DNA of 64,000 nucleotides from Bacteroides faecium (GTDB lineage Bacteria; Bacteroidota; Bacteroidia; Bacteroidales; Bacteroidaceae). The notes under the pieces are model-generated. The model ran no database searches. It had not been told where the DNA came from and saw only the letters and a list, made by a program, of their open reading frames with translations. The stretch lies in NCBI RefSeq assembly GCF_012113595.1, contig NZ_CP050831.1, positions 2,976,001 to 3,040,000 of the forward strand, given 5' to 3'. The translations under genes were made by a program, and so were the position numbers. This document shows positions 18,565 through 28,400 of this stretch, piece after piece; the first letter of the stretch is position 1, and each line of letters opens with the position of its first letter.

Positions 18565-20199
18565 TTACTTTAAGTACTCCTTCAGCGGGCAATCACTCTT
18601 TTTCAGCCCTTCCGCAATACTTTTTGCGTTCATATGCGCTCCTTTCAGAGAAGTATGCGTATGGTCGTGATTGTAGTAAGCGGCTGCTTTCTTTACACCT
18701 TTCTTTTCAAGTTTATCAGCACTAATTTTGTTCAGGTCGATAAAGTAAGCTCCGGTGGCTTCGGCAGCTTCGCGTGTCCATTTGCCGAAAGATTCCGTAT
18801 TGCGTTCTATCTTTCCGTCTTTCCATTTGTTGCGTGGAGTGTGGCTCAACACAATGGGAGTCGCCCCTTTTTCCTGAACATCCCTGATAAATTTACGGAG
18901 ATACCAGCCGAAAGTATAAACAACTTGGTATTTTCCTGTCTTTTCCATGAGAAAGACCTTGCTTTCATCTCCCGAACCACGTAATTCGGCACGGGCTTTC
19001 CCCTTGTTTATATCTCCTGCATCGTTGTGACCGAACTGTATAAGTACGAAATCTCCCGGTTGCAAGGCATTATATACCTTATCCCAACGACCTTCATCCA
19101 AATATGTACGTGCACTACGTCCTGCCATCGCACGATTTTCTACGGAAATCTTATCCAGGTTGAACTCGTCAGCTATCACGCTTCCCCATCCCCACATACC
19201 GTTCTTGTCTTTATCCTCATTTCTGACCGTGCTGTCGCCGATAGTGAACAATACCGGATGCCCTTCCTTGCGGCTGGAACCTGTCACGGTATCTTTCTCG
19301 ATTGGTTTCAGATAATTGGCCAATTCCAGTCCTTCATACACACGTATTCCGTCCGCGGCAGATTCGGCATTTACCTTGGCACCGAAAGCACTGGTGTGGA
19401 TACGGTCGATATAAAACATATATTTCACTTTCTCCTTGCCGAACTTCTCGAACTTGCGGGCAGTGATATCATTCAAATCAATGAAAGGAACATTCTGCTG
19501 TTCGGCTACCTGTTTCGCCCATAATCCGAAAGTCTTGTTGACACGTTTGACGATAGTGCTGTCCTTATCTTCCCAAGCATTGCGGGGAGTGAGAGAGAAT
19601 AGGATAGGATGCGCGCCTTTCGCTTTCACGTCGCGGATAAAACGGCGCATATATTCGCCGTAAGTATATACGGTTTCTTTAACTCCGGTTTCTTTGATTG
19701 TCACGTTCAGCGTGTCGTTGCCGATTCCTGGAATAGAGGCACGGGCACGTCCGCTGTCATAAGGACCGTTGTCATTATGTCCCAGTTCGATGATTACCCA
19801 GTCACCGGGGCGTACTCCCTTGATTACATCCGGCCAAAGGCGGTTGTAGAAGGTGCGGCTGCTGGTTCCGCCCAACGCATGATTCTCTACCGTAATTCGG
19901 TTCGAATCGAAATAATCGCCGGCATAATATCCCCAGCCCCATTGTCCGTTGTTACCGTTCCCTAAGGTTCCGGTACGCATGGTGGAGTTTCCCACCAAAA
20001 ACAATACAGGGTTATTGCCTTTGCGGCTCGAACCCGCTTCCGGTCTTGACGTGCGTGCTTTGTTCAGGCTGTCCAGCGTATTGTCAATCACTTGGTTGAC
20101 ATCTTTCATAGGAGCAGCAACCTTATTCTGTGCCTGCATTTGCAGACTGCATGCGATGATTATCAGTCCGCATGCATATTGGAACAACTTGTTTCTCAT
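18565..20199 (-). CDS. Tandem-domain CE12 rhamnogalacturonan acetylesterase (SGNH hydrolase)
   Basis: 544 residues: signal peptide (ends MQAQ) and two complete SGNH domains. Domain 1 (about 64-300): nucleophile Ser72 in VGNSTMR, ENHALGGTSSR, ELGHNDNG, and the distal Asp/His in YIDRIHTSAFG. Domain 2 (about 315-540): TIGDSTVR, ENRAMAGRSAR, QFGHNDAG and NHDHTHTSLKG. Both domains keep the Gly/Asn oxyanion residues and the Asp-x-x-His, so both look active. CE12 enzymes remove acetyl groups from galacturonic acid in RG-I and let lyases proceed. It follows GH105 (20323) on the same strand across a hairpin, so the two are probably cotranscribed from the promoter at 21517-21561. Confidence 0.9.
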   Translation of the reverse strand: MRNKLFQYACGLIIIACSLQMQAQNKVAAPMKDVNQVIDNTLDSLNKARTSRPEAGSSRKGNNPVLFLVGNSTMRTGTLGNGNNGQWGWGYYAGDYFDSNRITVENHALGGTSSRTFYNRLWPDVIKGVRPGDWVIIELGHNDNGPYDSGRARASIPGIGNDTLNVTIKETGVKETVYTYGEYMRRFIRDVKAKGAHPILFSLTPRNAWEDKDSTIVKRVNKTFGLWAKQVAEQQNVPFIDLNDITARKFEKFGKEKVKYMFYIDRIHTSAFGAKVNAESAADGIRVYEGLELANYLKPIEKDTVTGSSRKEGHPVLFTIGDSTVRNEDKDKNGMWGWGSVIADEFNLDKISVENRAMAGRSARTYLDEGRWDKVYNALQPGDFVLIQFGHNDAGDINKGKARAELRGSGDESKVFLMEKTGKYQVVYTFGWYLRKFIRDVQEKGATPIVLSHTPRNKWKDGKIERNTESFGKWTREAAEATGAYFIDLNKISADKLEKKGVKKAAAYYNHDHTHTSLKGAHMNAKSIAEGLKKSDCPLKEYLK

Positions 20200-20218
20200 T
20201 TTCTGTTTTCTTTGAAAT

Positions 20219-20253
20219 CCCTCACTGACCTGTCCGAAACCTGTCAGTGAGGG
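20219..20253 (-). other. Intercistronic hairpin between GH105 and CE12
   Basis: A perfect 11-bp stem (20219-20229 with 20243-20253, CCCTCACTGAC) with a 13-nt loop lies between the two genes on the minus strand. No U-run follows in the transcript direction, so partial termination or RNA processing is more likely than full termination. Confidence 0.6.
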
Positions 20254-20322
20254 AGCTAACTACAAACTAACCTCTACTTAAACCTAATGGATGATTATCT
20301 TTAACCTTATTGAAAACTATCT

Positions 20323-21465
20323 TTATTTTAATTTATAAATCTCCGTTCCGGCAAGCAGGAAGCAACCTACACCGTAATCCTCAAAGTCGGGCACACTCTT
20401 GAATGTAACGGGCTGACCGTCCTTAGGTTCCTTACCCGTGCCCTGCACATATCCCAGGAATCCGTTCGGATGAACGGCATCTTTCACCATTGCATTCCAT
20501 GCCTTTAAAGCAACCGGAAGATACTCCTTGCGGTCGAGCAGTCCGTTGCGGACTCCCCAAACCATTCCGTAGACAAACAGTGCCGTACCGGAAGTCTCTT
20601 TCCCACCGAAGTTCGTAGGGTCATGAAGGCTGACATTCCAGAAACCGTCTTCACGCTGGCACTTCTTCAATGCCTTGCTCATGGTTAGGAAGTCGTTAAT
20701 ATAGTCCTGACGGTGTTTCTCGTCAGCAGGGATTTCATCCAGTACTCGTACCAAGGCGGCATATACCCAGCCGTTTCCGCGGCTCCAGTAACAATCTTCG
20801 CCATTCGGCTCCTTATATGGCGGATTAAAATCCTGGTCGCGCCACCACAGACCGTCTTTCTGGTTGAACATACCCGTCTCGTCGTGCTGGCTGCGTGTAT
20901 AATAATACATGTCCCACATCTTGTCGTAGTACTTCTGCTCTCCGGTCATTTTGCCGAACTTGGCGAAGATAGGCATTGCCATTTGTACGGCGTCAATCCA
21001 CCACCAGTCGTTTACTTGCGGAGTGTTCACCACCATGTCGATGCTCGCCTTGATATTCCGAATCATGTTCGGGTCGGACGGACATATATTATACAGGTCG
21101 ATATAAGTTTGTCCGCAGCAGTGGTCGTCCGCGTTGCGGGTGGTGTTGCCGTTTCTCATTCCCCATTTGTGGAAGTCCGCCCAGTCATAGGCATAGCGAT
21201 AATAATCTTCGTGCGGATAAATGCCATATAAAGACATCAGTCCTTCATAATATACACCGCGTGTCCATATGTTGCTGGGACGTACACGACCGTAGAAACT
21301 GGGAATGGTATAATCGGCATACTTCTTCATAAAGTAGTCGTTTACCTTTATAATAGTCTCTAAAGTCTCTTTTTGTGCAGGCGACTCTTGTGCCGCGACC
21401 GGATTTGCGGGCGTCAGGCAAAAAAGAAGTGTTACTGTAAAGAATGAGAATAGTGATTTCTTCAT
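20323..21465 (-). CDS. GH105 unsaturated rhamnogalacturonyl hydrolase (copy A)
   Basis: 380 residues from the ATG at 21465, which opens a signal peptide ending PVAAQ; the frame is open further upstream but that would precede the putative transcription start. GH105 removes the 4,5-unsaturated galacturonic acid that lyases leave on the non-reducing end, releasing rhamnosyl products. The (alpha/alpha)6-barrel family motifs are present: IWTRGVYYEGLMSLYG, HCCGQTYIDLYN, WWWIDAVQMAMPIFAK (with the catalytic Asp of the family), YWSRGNGWVYAAL, SGTALFVYGMVWGV and FEDYGVGCFLLAG. The mature protein is almost identical to the GH105 at 30871; the signal peptides differ. First gene of the minus-strand unit with CE12. 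Confidence 0.92.
   Translation of the reverse strand: MKKSLFSFFTVTLLFCLTPANPVAAQESPAQKETLETIIKVNDYFMKKYADYTIPSFYGRVRPSNIWTRGVYYEGLMSLYGIYPHEDYYRYAYDWADFHKWGMRNGNTTRNADDHCCGQTYIDLYNICPSDPNMIRNIKASIDMVVNTPQVNDWWWIDAVQMAMPIFAKFGKMTGEQKYYDKMWDMYYYTRSQHDETGMFNQKDGLWWRDQDFNPPYKEPNGEDCYWSRGNGWVYAALVRVLDEIPADEKHRQDYINDFLTMSKALKKCQREDGFWNVSLHDPTNFGGKETSGTALFVYGMVWGVRNGLLDRKEYLPVALKAWNAMVKDAVHPNGFLGYVQGTGKEPKDGQPVTFKSVPDFEDYGVGCFLLAGTEIYKLK
20448..21280 (-). repeat. Near-identical 833-base tract, copy A (inverted relative to copy B)
   Basis: Read on the minus strand, this tract matches 31051-31883 on the plus strand base for base apart from a handful of changes (one of them Asn/Asp in GVRNG). Both tracts are the same length. 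Similarity falls off sharply outside, for example in the first codons and after GYVQGTG. This indicates recent duplication or gene conversion between the two GH105 genes. Confidence 0.85.
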
Positions 21466-21516
21466 GGTGCAATAGTTATGTTTTATTAGTTCATTGTTTA
21501 TAATAAATTCCAATCG

Positions 21517-21561
21517 CAAAGGTAAGGGACGTTCTTTTCTTTTTCAATGGATTTCCGTGCA
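21517..21561 (-). promoter_or_regulatory. Promoter and degenerate HTCS operator for GH105-CE12
   Basis: On the minus strand a -7 box TACCTTTG (21524 down to 21517) is preceded by TGCAC starting at 21561, 37 bases upstream, followed by GGAAATCCATT. It differs from the consensus YGTAC at one base but keeps position and the TCCATT part. Confidence 0.55.
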
Positions 21562-21626
21562 TATGTCTTTAATTTCGTTCACAAAGTGGCTGGAATTTGC
21601 TTTAAAAGTATATTTCTACATATATC

Positions 21627-21671
21627 TGTACGATATTCTATTTTATCAATAGCTTGCGTCCCTTACTTTTG
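21627..21671 (+). promoter_or_regulatory. Promoter and HTCS operator for PL11-GH105-rhaM
   Basis: -7 box TACTTTTG at 21664-21671. TGTAC starts at 21627, exactly 37 bases upstream, and continues GATATTCTATT, close to the sites at 1933 and 62218. The ATG at 21699 lies about 28 bases after the -7 box. Confidence 0.7.
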
Positions 21672-21698
21672 TGTTGTAATTTGATAAACGATAAAACT

Positions 21699-23540
21699 AT
21701 GAAGTACATAACTGTCTTTTTAAATCTATGCCTGATAGCTGCTTCTTTAGTAGCCCAGCCGAACTACGACTTTACGAAGTTGAAACGTGAACATTTGGGA
21801 CGTGGCGTGATTGCCATTCGTGAGAACCCTTCTACGGTAGCCGTTTCCTGGCGTTATCTTTCTTCCGACCCGATGAATGAATCATTTGATATATATAGGA
21901 ATGGTGAAAAGATAAATAAGCACCCGGTGAAAGACGCCACTTTCTTTCAGGATACTTATGCAGGGACAGAGCCTGCCCTTTATACCGTTAAAGCTGTCAA
22001 AGGAAAGACCGAAGGCAGCTATCAACTGCCGGCAAATGCCCCGGCAGGTTATCTGAATATCCCGTTAAATCGTCCGGAAGCCGGAACAACCCCGTCGGGA
22101 CAAAGTTATTTCTATGCTCCGAATGATGCAAGTATCGGTGATGTGGACGGCGATGGCGAATACGAGATTATTCTGAAATGGGACCCGAGCAATGCGCATG
22201 ATAATGCGCATGACGGCTATACGGGGTCTGTCATTTTTGACTGTTATAAACTGAACGGACAGCACCTGTGGCGTATCGACTTGGGAAAGAACGTACGTGC
22301 CGGAGCGCATTACACTCAGTTTATGGTCTATGACTTGGACGGTGATGGTCGCGCGGAAGTTGTGATGAAAACCTCAGACGGAACTGTGGACGGAACAGGA
22401 AAAATGATTGGTGACGCCGATGCCGACTATCGGAGTCAGCAGGGGCGTATCCTGACAGGCTCTGAATATCTCACCGTCTTTAACGGACTGACAGGAGCAG
22501 CCATGAAAACAATTGACTATATCCCCGAACGGGGCAACTTAATGGACTGGGGTGATAACCGTGCAAACCGTAGCGACCGCTTTCTGGCTTGCGTTGCCTA
22601 TCTGGACGGAGTTCATCCGAGTGTGGTGATGTGCCGCGGCTATTATACCCGTACTGTACTGGCTGCTTTCGATTGGGACGGAAAAGAACTGAAACAACGT
22701 TGGATATTCGATAGTAACAACCCCGGATGCGAAGACTATGCCGGACAGGGAAACCATAACTTGCGGGTAGGCGATGTGGACGGTGACGGATGCGATGAAA
22801 TCATCTACGGCTCATGCGCTATCGACCATAACGGAAAAGGACTTTATTCTACCAAAATGGGACATGGGGACGCCATTCATATGACTCATTTCGACCCTTC
22901 ACGCAAAGGCTTGCAAGTATGGGATTGTCACGAAAACAAACGGGACGGAAGTACATACAGGGATGCGGCAACCGGAGAAATCCTGTTTCAAATAAAGAGT
23001 AATATAGATGTCGGACGCTGCATGGCGGCCGATATTGACCCTACTTATCCGGGTGTTGAAATGTGGTCTTTAGCTTCCGGTGGAATCAGAAGTGTGAAAG
23101 GAGAAGTCGTAAAAGAACGGGTGAGGGGATTGTCTTGTAATATGGCTGTTTGGTGGGACGGTGATTTATTGCGTGAATTGCTGGATAAGAATATCGTGAG
23201 CAAATACAACAGGGAGAAAGGAATCTGCGAACGCATCGCCATTTTCGAGGGCGCCCTCTCCAATAATGGAACGAAAGCGACTCCTTGCCTGCAAGGGGAC
23301 ATTATCGGCGACTGGCGTGAAGAAGTGCTGCTACGTACAGCCGATAACACAGCTTTGAGACTTTACGTTTCCACCATTCCTACGGACTACCGTTTCCATA
23401 CTTTCCTGGAAGACCCGGTGTACCGTATCAGCATTGCGACCCAAAACGTCGCTTATAACCAGCCCACACAACCCGGATTCTACTTCGGCCCCGAATTAAA
23501 GGGTACCGTATTCAGAGGATGTAAAATACCTAAAAAATAA
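21699..23540 (+). CDS. PL11 rhamnogalacturonan lyase
   Basis: 613 residues from the ATG at 21699 that opens a signal peptide (ending SLVAQ); an in-frame ATG at 21654 would precede the promoter's -7 box. PL11 features: REHLGRGVIAIRENPS and a fibronectin-like N-terminal part, then the propeller with calcium-binding loops (IGDVDGDGEYEIILKWDPSN, YDLDGDGRAEVVMKTSDGT, VGDVDGDGCDEIIYGSCAID, IIGDWREEVLLRT) and the ending TQNVAYNQPTQPGFYFG. It is a close paralogue of the PL11 at 52030. No lipoprotein Cys is seen, so it is probably periplasmic or released, and acts on imported oligosaccharides. GH105 starts 4 bases after its stop. Confidence 0.93.
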   Translation: MKYITVFLNLCLIAASLVAQPNYDFTKLKREHLGRGVIAIRENPSTVAVSWRYLSSDPMNESFDIYRNGEKINKHPVKDATFFQDTYAGTEPALYTVKAVKGKTEGSYQLPANAPAGYLNIPLNRPEAGTTPSGQSYFYAPNDASIGDVDGDGEYEIILKWDPSNAHDNAHDGYTGSVIFDCYKLNGQHLWRIDLGKNVRAGAHYTQFMVYDLDGDGRAEVVMKTSDGTVDGTGKMIGDADADYRSQQGRILTGSEYLTVFNGLTGAAMKTIDYIPERGNLMDWGDNRANRSDRFLACVAYLDGVHPSVVMCRGYYTRTVLAAFDWDGKELKQRWIFDSNNPGCEDYAGQGNHNLRVGDVDGDGCDEIIYGSCAIDHNGKGLYSTKMGHGDAIHMTHFDPSRKGLQVWDCHENKRDGSTYRDAATGEILFQIKSNIDVGRCMAADIDPTYPGVEMWSLASGGIRSVKGEVVKERVRGLSCNMAVWWDGDLLRELLDKNIVSKYNREKGICERIAIFEGALSNNGTKATPCLQGDIIGDWREEVLLRTADNTALRLYVSTIPTDYRFHTFLEDPVYRISIATQNVAYNQPTQPGFYFGPELKGTVFRGCKIPKK

Positions 23541-23543
23541 AAT

Positions 23544-24950
23544 ATGAATATCCGTATCATAGCCATTGCTTCATTACTGATAGCCTTGCCTGTCAGTGCG
23601 CAGAAAAAGAAAACGGTAGTAAATGACTCAAATACACCTTTGCATTTGCTGCAACCTGCTTATCAGGGTACTTACGGTGACTTGACTCCAGAACAAGTGA
23701 AGAAAGACGTAGACCGTGTGTTTACCTATATAGATAAGGAGACTCCCGCCCGTGTAGTAGACAAGAACACGGGAAAACTGATAACCGACTACACCGCAAT
23801 GGGAGAGGAAGCGCAACTGGAACGCGGTGCTTTCCGTCTGGCAAGCTACGAATGGGGAGTGACCTATTCCGCCTTGATAGCGGCAACCGAAGCTACCAGT
23901 GACCAGCGTTATATGGACTATGTACAGAACCGTTTCCGTTTCCTGGCGGAAGTAGCTCCGCATTTCAAACGTGTCTATCAAGAGAATGGGACAACCGATC
24001 CCCAACTGCTGCAAATCCTTACTCCTCATGCACTGGATGATGCAGGAGCGGTATGCGCCGCCATGATAAAAGTCCGCCTGAAAGACGGTTCGCTTCCTGT
24101 GGACGGCTTGATTGACAACTATTTCGACTTTATCATAAACAGGGAATACCGTCTGGCGGACGGAACTTTTGCCCGTAATCGCCCACAGCACAATACGCTC
24201 TGGCTGGATGATATGTTTATGGGAATCCCCGCAGTAGCGCAGATGAGCTGCTATGATAAGGCTCAAAAGGAGAAATACTTGGCAGAAGCAGTAAGACAAT
24301 TCCTGCAATTTGCCGACCGTATGTTTATTCCCGAAAAAGGACTGTATCGCCACGGTTGGGTGGAAAGCAGTACCGAACACCCTGCTTTCTGCTGGGCACG
24401 TGCCAACGGCTGGGCAATGCTGACAGCCTGCGAACTGCTCGACGTATTGCCGGAAAACTATCCCCAACGTGCGAAAATAATGGACTACTTCCGTGCTCAT
24501 GTGCGTGGCGTGACAGCCTTGCAGAGTGGGGAAGGGCTTTGGCATCAACTGCTCGACCGCAACGATTCGTATCTCGAAACTTCCGCTACCGCAATTTATG
24601 TCTACTGCCTGGCGCATGCCATTAATAAAGGCTGGATTGATGCAATCGCTTATGGCCCTGTCGCTCATCTGGGCTGGCATGCCGTAGCCGGGAAAATCAA
24701 TGCGGAAGGTCAGGTGGAAGGTACTTGTGTCGGTACGGGAATGGCTTTCGACCCTGCTTTTTATTATTACCGTCCGGTCAATGTATATGCGGCGCACGGA
24801 TACGGCCCGGTGCTTTGGGCGGGTGCGGAAATGATTCGCTTGCTGAAGAACCAGTATCCGCAGATGAACGACAGCGCCGTTCAATATTATCAAGTAAAAC
24901 AAAAGACGACGGCTCCTATCTTCGCCGTCGATACGGAAGACACTAAGTAA
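23544..24950 (+). CDS. GH105 family unsaturated rhamnogalacturonyl hydrolase, divergent member
   Basis: 468 residues with a signal peptide (LPVSAQ). It differs strongly from the two near-identical GH105 proteins in this window and is about 90 residues longer. Family features: FRLASYEWGVTYSALIAATEAT, NRPQHNTLWLDDMFMGIPAVAQ (carrying the likely catalytic Asp), FCWARANGWAMLTACELL, SGEGLWHQLLDR, YLETSATAIYVYCLAHAINKGW and a C-terminal RPVNVYAAHGYGPVLWAGAEM. The expected reaction is hydrolysis of the unsaturated uronic acid from lyase products. It is translationally close-coupled to the PL11 upstream (gap of 3 bases) and is followed by rhaM, a compact lyase / unsaturated uronide hydrolase / rhamnose module. 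Confidence 0.88.
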   Translation: MNIRIIAIASLLIALPVSAQKKKTVVNDSNTPLHLLQPAYQGTYGDLTPEQVKKDVDRVFTYIDKETPARVVDKNTGKLITDYTAMGEEAQLERGAFRLASYEWGVTYSALIAATEATSDQRYMDYVQNRFRFLAEVAPHFKRVYQENGTTDPQLLQILTPHALDDAGAVCAAMIKVRLKDGSLPVDGLIDNYFDFIINREYRLADGTFARNRPQHNTLWLDDMFMGIPAVAQMSCYDKAQKEKYLAEAVRQFLQFADRMFIPEKGLYRHGWVESSTEHPAFCWARANGWAMLTACELLDVLPENYPQRAKIMDYFRAHVRGVTALQSGEGLWHQLLDRNDSYLETSATAIYVYCLAHAINKGWIDAIAYGPVAHLGWHAVAGKINAEGQVEGTCVGTGMAFDPAFYYYRPVNVYAAHGYGPVLWAGAEMIRLLKNQYPQMNDSAVQYYQVKQKTTAPIFAVDTEDTK

Positions 24951-24973
24951 TTAACTTTAAATAGATTGTAACC

Positions 24974-25288
24974 ATGAAACGAGAAGCATTTAAAATGTAT
25001 TTGAAACCCGGCTGCGAAGCCGAATATGAAAAGAGACATGCCGCCATCTGGCCCGAACTGAAAGCATTGCTTTCAAAGAACGGCGTGTCGGACTACTCCA
25101 TTTACTGGGACAAGGAGACGAATATCCTTTTCGCCTTCCAAAAGACGGAAGGGGATGCAGGTTCACAGGATTTGGGCAATACGGAGATTGTACAGAAATG
25201 GTGGGATTATATGGCGGACATCATGGAAGTGAATCCGGACAATTCGCCGGTATCCATCCCTTTGCCGGAAGTGTTTCATATGGATTGA
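24974..25288 (+). CDS. rhaM: L-rhamnose mutarotase
   Basis: 104 residues, the usual RhaM length, with no signal peptide, so cytoplasmic. It interconverts the alpha and beta anomers of L-rhamnose and so feeds rhamnose isomerase. Family features: KREAFKMYLKPGCEAEYEKRHAAIWPEL in two overlapping pieces (the conserved His in EKRHAAIWPEL), SDYSIYWDKETNILFAF, and IVQKWWDYMADIMEVNPDNSP split around WW. It lies 23 bases after GH105 in the PL11-GH105 operon, which fits release of rhamnose from the RG-I backbone. No other rhamnose catabolic gene is in the window. Confidence 0.95.
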   Translation: MKREAFKMYLKPGCEAEYEKRHAAIWPELKALLSKNGVSDYSIYWDKETNILFAFQKTEGDAGSQDLGNTEIVQKWWDYMADIMEVNPDNSPVSIPLPEVFHMD

Positions 25289-25380
25289 TTTTTCTAGTAA
25301 TTAGGTTGAATTGATAGTGTAGGGGAATGTTTGGTAGGAAATACAAGCATTCTCCTCATACTATTTTAATGGAGTGTTTC

Positions 25381-25411
25381 TTTCTTATTCCAACTATCTT
25401 GATTATTTTTG
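25381..25411 (+). promoter_or_regulatory. Candidate promoter of HTCS 1
   Basis: -7 box TATTTTTG at 25404-25411 with a weak -33 element TTTC at 25381-25384 (19-base spacing). No YGTAC at the operator position, which suits constitutive expression of a sensor. Confidence 0.5.
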
Positions 25412-25443
25412 TCCAACATTTATTATTAATCTTGGAATCTATT

Positions 25444-28400
25444 ATGACTCAAAGACACCTTTCACTCTTCCTCTTTCTCGTTTGTTTTGTGCTGAATGCT
25501 TATGGTGCAATAGAACTCCGTTCCACACAAATGAGAACCAGTGACGGTCTTCCCAATAACTCTGTCCGCTACATCTACCAAGATAGCAAAGGTTTCCTTT
25601 GGCTGGCTACCTTGAACGGATTAAGCCGTTATGACGGCAACTCTTTCCTTACTTACCGACCGGAAGCCGGAGACATGGTTTCTTTGGCAGATAACCGGAT
25701 TTATGACCTGACCGAAGATAAAAACGGTTTCCTGTGGATTTCCACCACACCGGAATTATATAGCTGTTACGATTTGCAACGTGCCCGTTTTGTTGACTAT
25801 ACGGGTTGCGGCGAATCACGACAGAACTATTCGAAAGTATTCGTAGCCGCCAACGGAGATGTGTGGCTGCACCATTCGGGAAACGGCTGTCGCCAAATGA
25901 ACCATCAACCGGACGGCGGAATGACCTCTACCGTATTCAGAACCGAACGTGGCAATCTGCCGGACAACAGAGTGAAATTTGTTAATGAGGATGCCAGCGG
26001 TCGCATCTGGATTGGAACGCAATGCGGCCTAGTCTCTGTCACCAACGGACAATACCGGATAGAAGACCGTCTAATCCATTTCACTTCTTCCCTGGCTTAT
26101 AAAGATGATATGTATTTCCTGACTGCCGACGGGGACATCTATCTTTATCAGTCTGCCACCCAAAAGATGCAGAAACAGGCTTCTCTTGCCGTTGTAGCAG
26201 GAAAGACTTCGCCCACCGGCAACTTTCTGCTAAAGGATAAATGGGTCATTCTGACTACTACCGGAGTATATACGTACGATTTTAACACCGGTGACGTTCA
26301 GGCGGATTCCCGCATGGACATCAAGAAAGGCGAACTGATACGTGACAATCACGGTGACTATTGGATATACAACCATACGGGACATCTTACCTATGTACTT
26401 GCCGAAACGGGAGAAATCAAAGACTTCCAGTTGATTCCGCAGGACAAGATAAGCTACATCGACTTCGAACGTTATCACATCGTCCATGACTCCCGCGGAA
26501 TTATCTGGATTTCGACCTACGGTAACGGTCTTTTCGCCTATAATACCGCCGAAGACAAACTGGAACACTTCGTTGCCAATATAAATGACCAAAGCCATAT
26601 CAGTTCGGACTTCCTGCTTTATGTCATGGAAGACCGTGCCGGTGGTATCTGGGTAGCTTCCGAGTATTCGGGCTTATCCCGCATCTCTGTCTTGAATGAA
26701 GGAACTTCCCGTATCTATCCCGAATCCCGTGATTTGTTCGACCGTTCGAACACCATCCGTATGCTCACTAAAATGTCGAACGGTGATATCTGTGTCGGCA
26801 CACGTAAAGGGGGGCTTTACACCTTCGATTCCAATCTCCGCTCGAAGATGACCAATCAATATTTCCATTCCAATATTTACGCCATTGCCGAAGACGGGCA
26901 GGGGCGAATGTGGACGGGAACCCGTGGAAACGGACTGAAAGTAGGGGACACCTGGTATTATAATAATCCTTCCGACCTCACGGCTTTGTCCGACAATAAT
27001 GTCTTTGCGATTTACCGCGACCGCAAAGAACGTATGTGGGTAGGGACATTCGGCGGCGGGCTTGAACTGGCAGAACCTACGCCGGACGGCAAGTATAAAT
27101 TCCGTCACTTCTTCCAACAGACATTCGGATTGCGAATGGTGCGTGTGATAGAGGAAGACGAGAACGGTATGGTCTGGGTAGGAACCAGCGAGGGCATCTG
27201 CATCTTTCATCCTGATTCATTGATTGCCGATTCTGATAATTATCACCTGTTCAGCTACACGAACGGCAAGTTTTGCAGTAACGAAATCAAGTGCATCTAC
27301 CGGGATACGAAAGGACGTATGTGGATTGGCACATCCGGTTCGGGACTGAATCTTTGTGAGCCTCAGGATAATTACAACTCTTTGAAGTATGAGCATTACG
27401 GCACTTCCGAAGGACTGGTCAACGATGTGATTCAATCTATTCTCGGAGACAAGAACGGAAATATCTGGGTGGCTACCGAGTATGGTATCTCCAAGTTTAA
27501 CCCGGCCAATCATTCTTTCGAGAATTATTTCTTCTCTTCCTATACCTTGGGGAATGTGTACAGCGAGAATAGTGCCTGCATGCGCGAAGACGGAAAGTTA
27601 TTGTTTGGAACAAACTACGGTCTGATTGTCATCGACCCCGAAAAGATACAGGATAGTGAGAGTTTTTCTCCGGTGGTCTTCACCGACTTGTATGTCAACG
27701 GAACCCAGATGAATCCGCAAATGGAAGATTCTCCCTTGAAGCAGTCACTTGCCTATTCGGATGAAATCACTTTGAAATATTTTCAGAACTCATTTCTGAT
27801 AGACTTCTCTACCTTTGATTATTCCGATAGCGGACATACGAAGTATATGTACTGGCTGGAGAACTACGACCAGGATTGGAGTGCGCCTTCTCCCTTGAAT
27901 TTTGCTTCTTTCAAATACTTGAATCCGGGGACATATGTGCTTCATGTCAAATCGAGCAACGGGTCGGGCATTTGGAACGATAGCGAGACTACATTGAAGA
28001 TTGTGGTTGTCCCGCCATTTTGGAAGACTACCTGGGCGATGCTGTGTTATGTATTACTGTTGATTATAGCCTTGTATTTTGCCTTCCGCATTGTCCGCAA
28101 CTTTAACGGGCTGCGCAACCGCATCAATGTGGAAAAGCAGTTGACCGAATATAAACTGGTATTCTTCACCAACATCTCCCACGAATTCCGTACCCCGCTT
28201 ACATTGATTCAGGGAGCACTGGAAAAAATACAGCGCGTCACGGATATTCCGCGCGAACTTATATATCCGTTGAAGACGATGGATAAGAGCACGCAACGTA
28301 TGTTGAGGCTTATCAACCAGTTGTTGGAATTCAGAAAGATGCAGAACAACAAACTGGCACTTTCTTTGGAGGAAACCGATGTTATCTCTTTCCTCTATGA

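Noticed and set aside
23628..24902. 424-codon open frame on the minus strand opposite GH105
   Set aside because: It is the antisense of a gene with clear GH105 motifs; the composition (many His, Cys and Arg) and lack of any known domain mark it as a shadow of high-GC third positions.
25327..25443. 39-codon N-terminal extension of HTCS 1
   Set aside because: The likely promoter (25381-25411) lies within it, and the Met at 25444 begins a proper signal peptide like that of HTCS 2.
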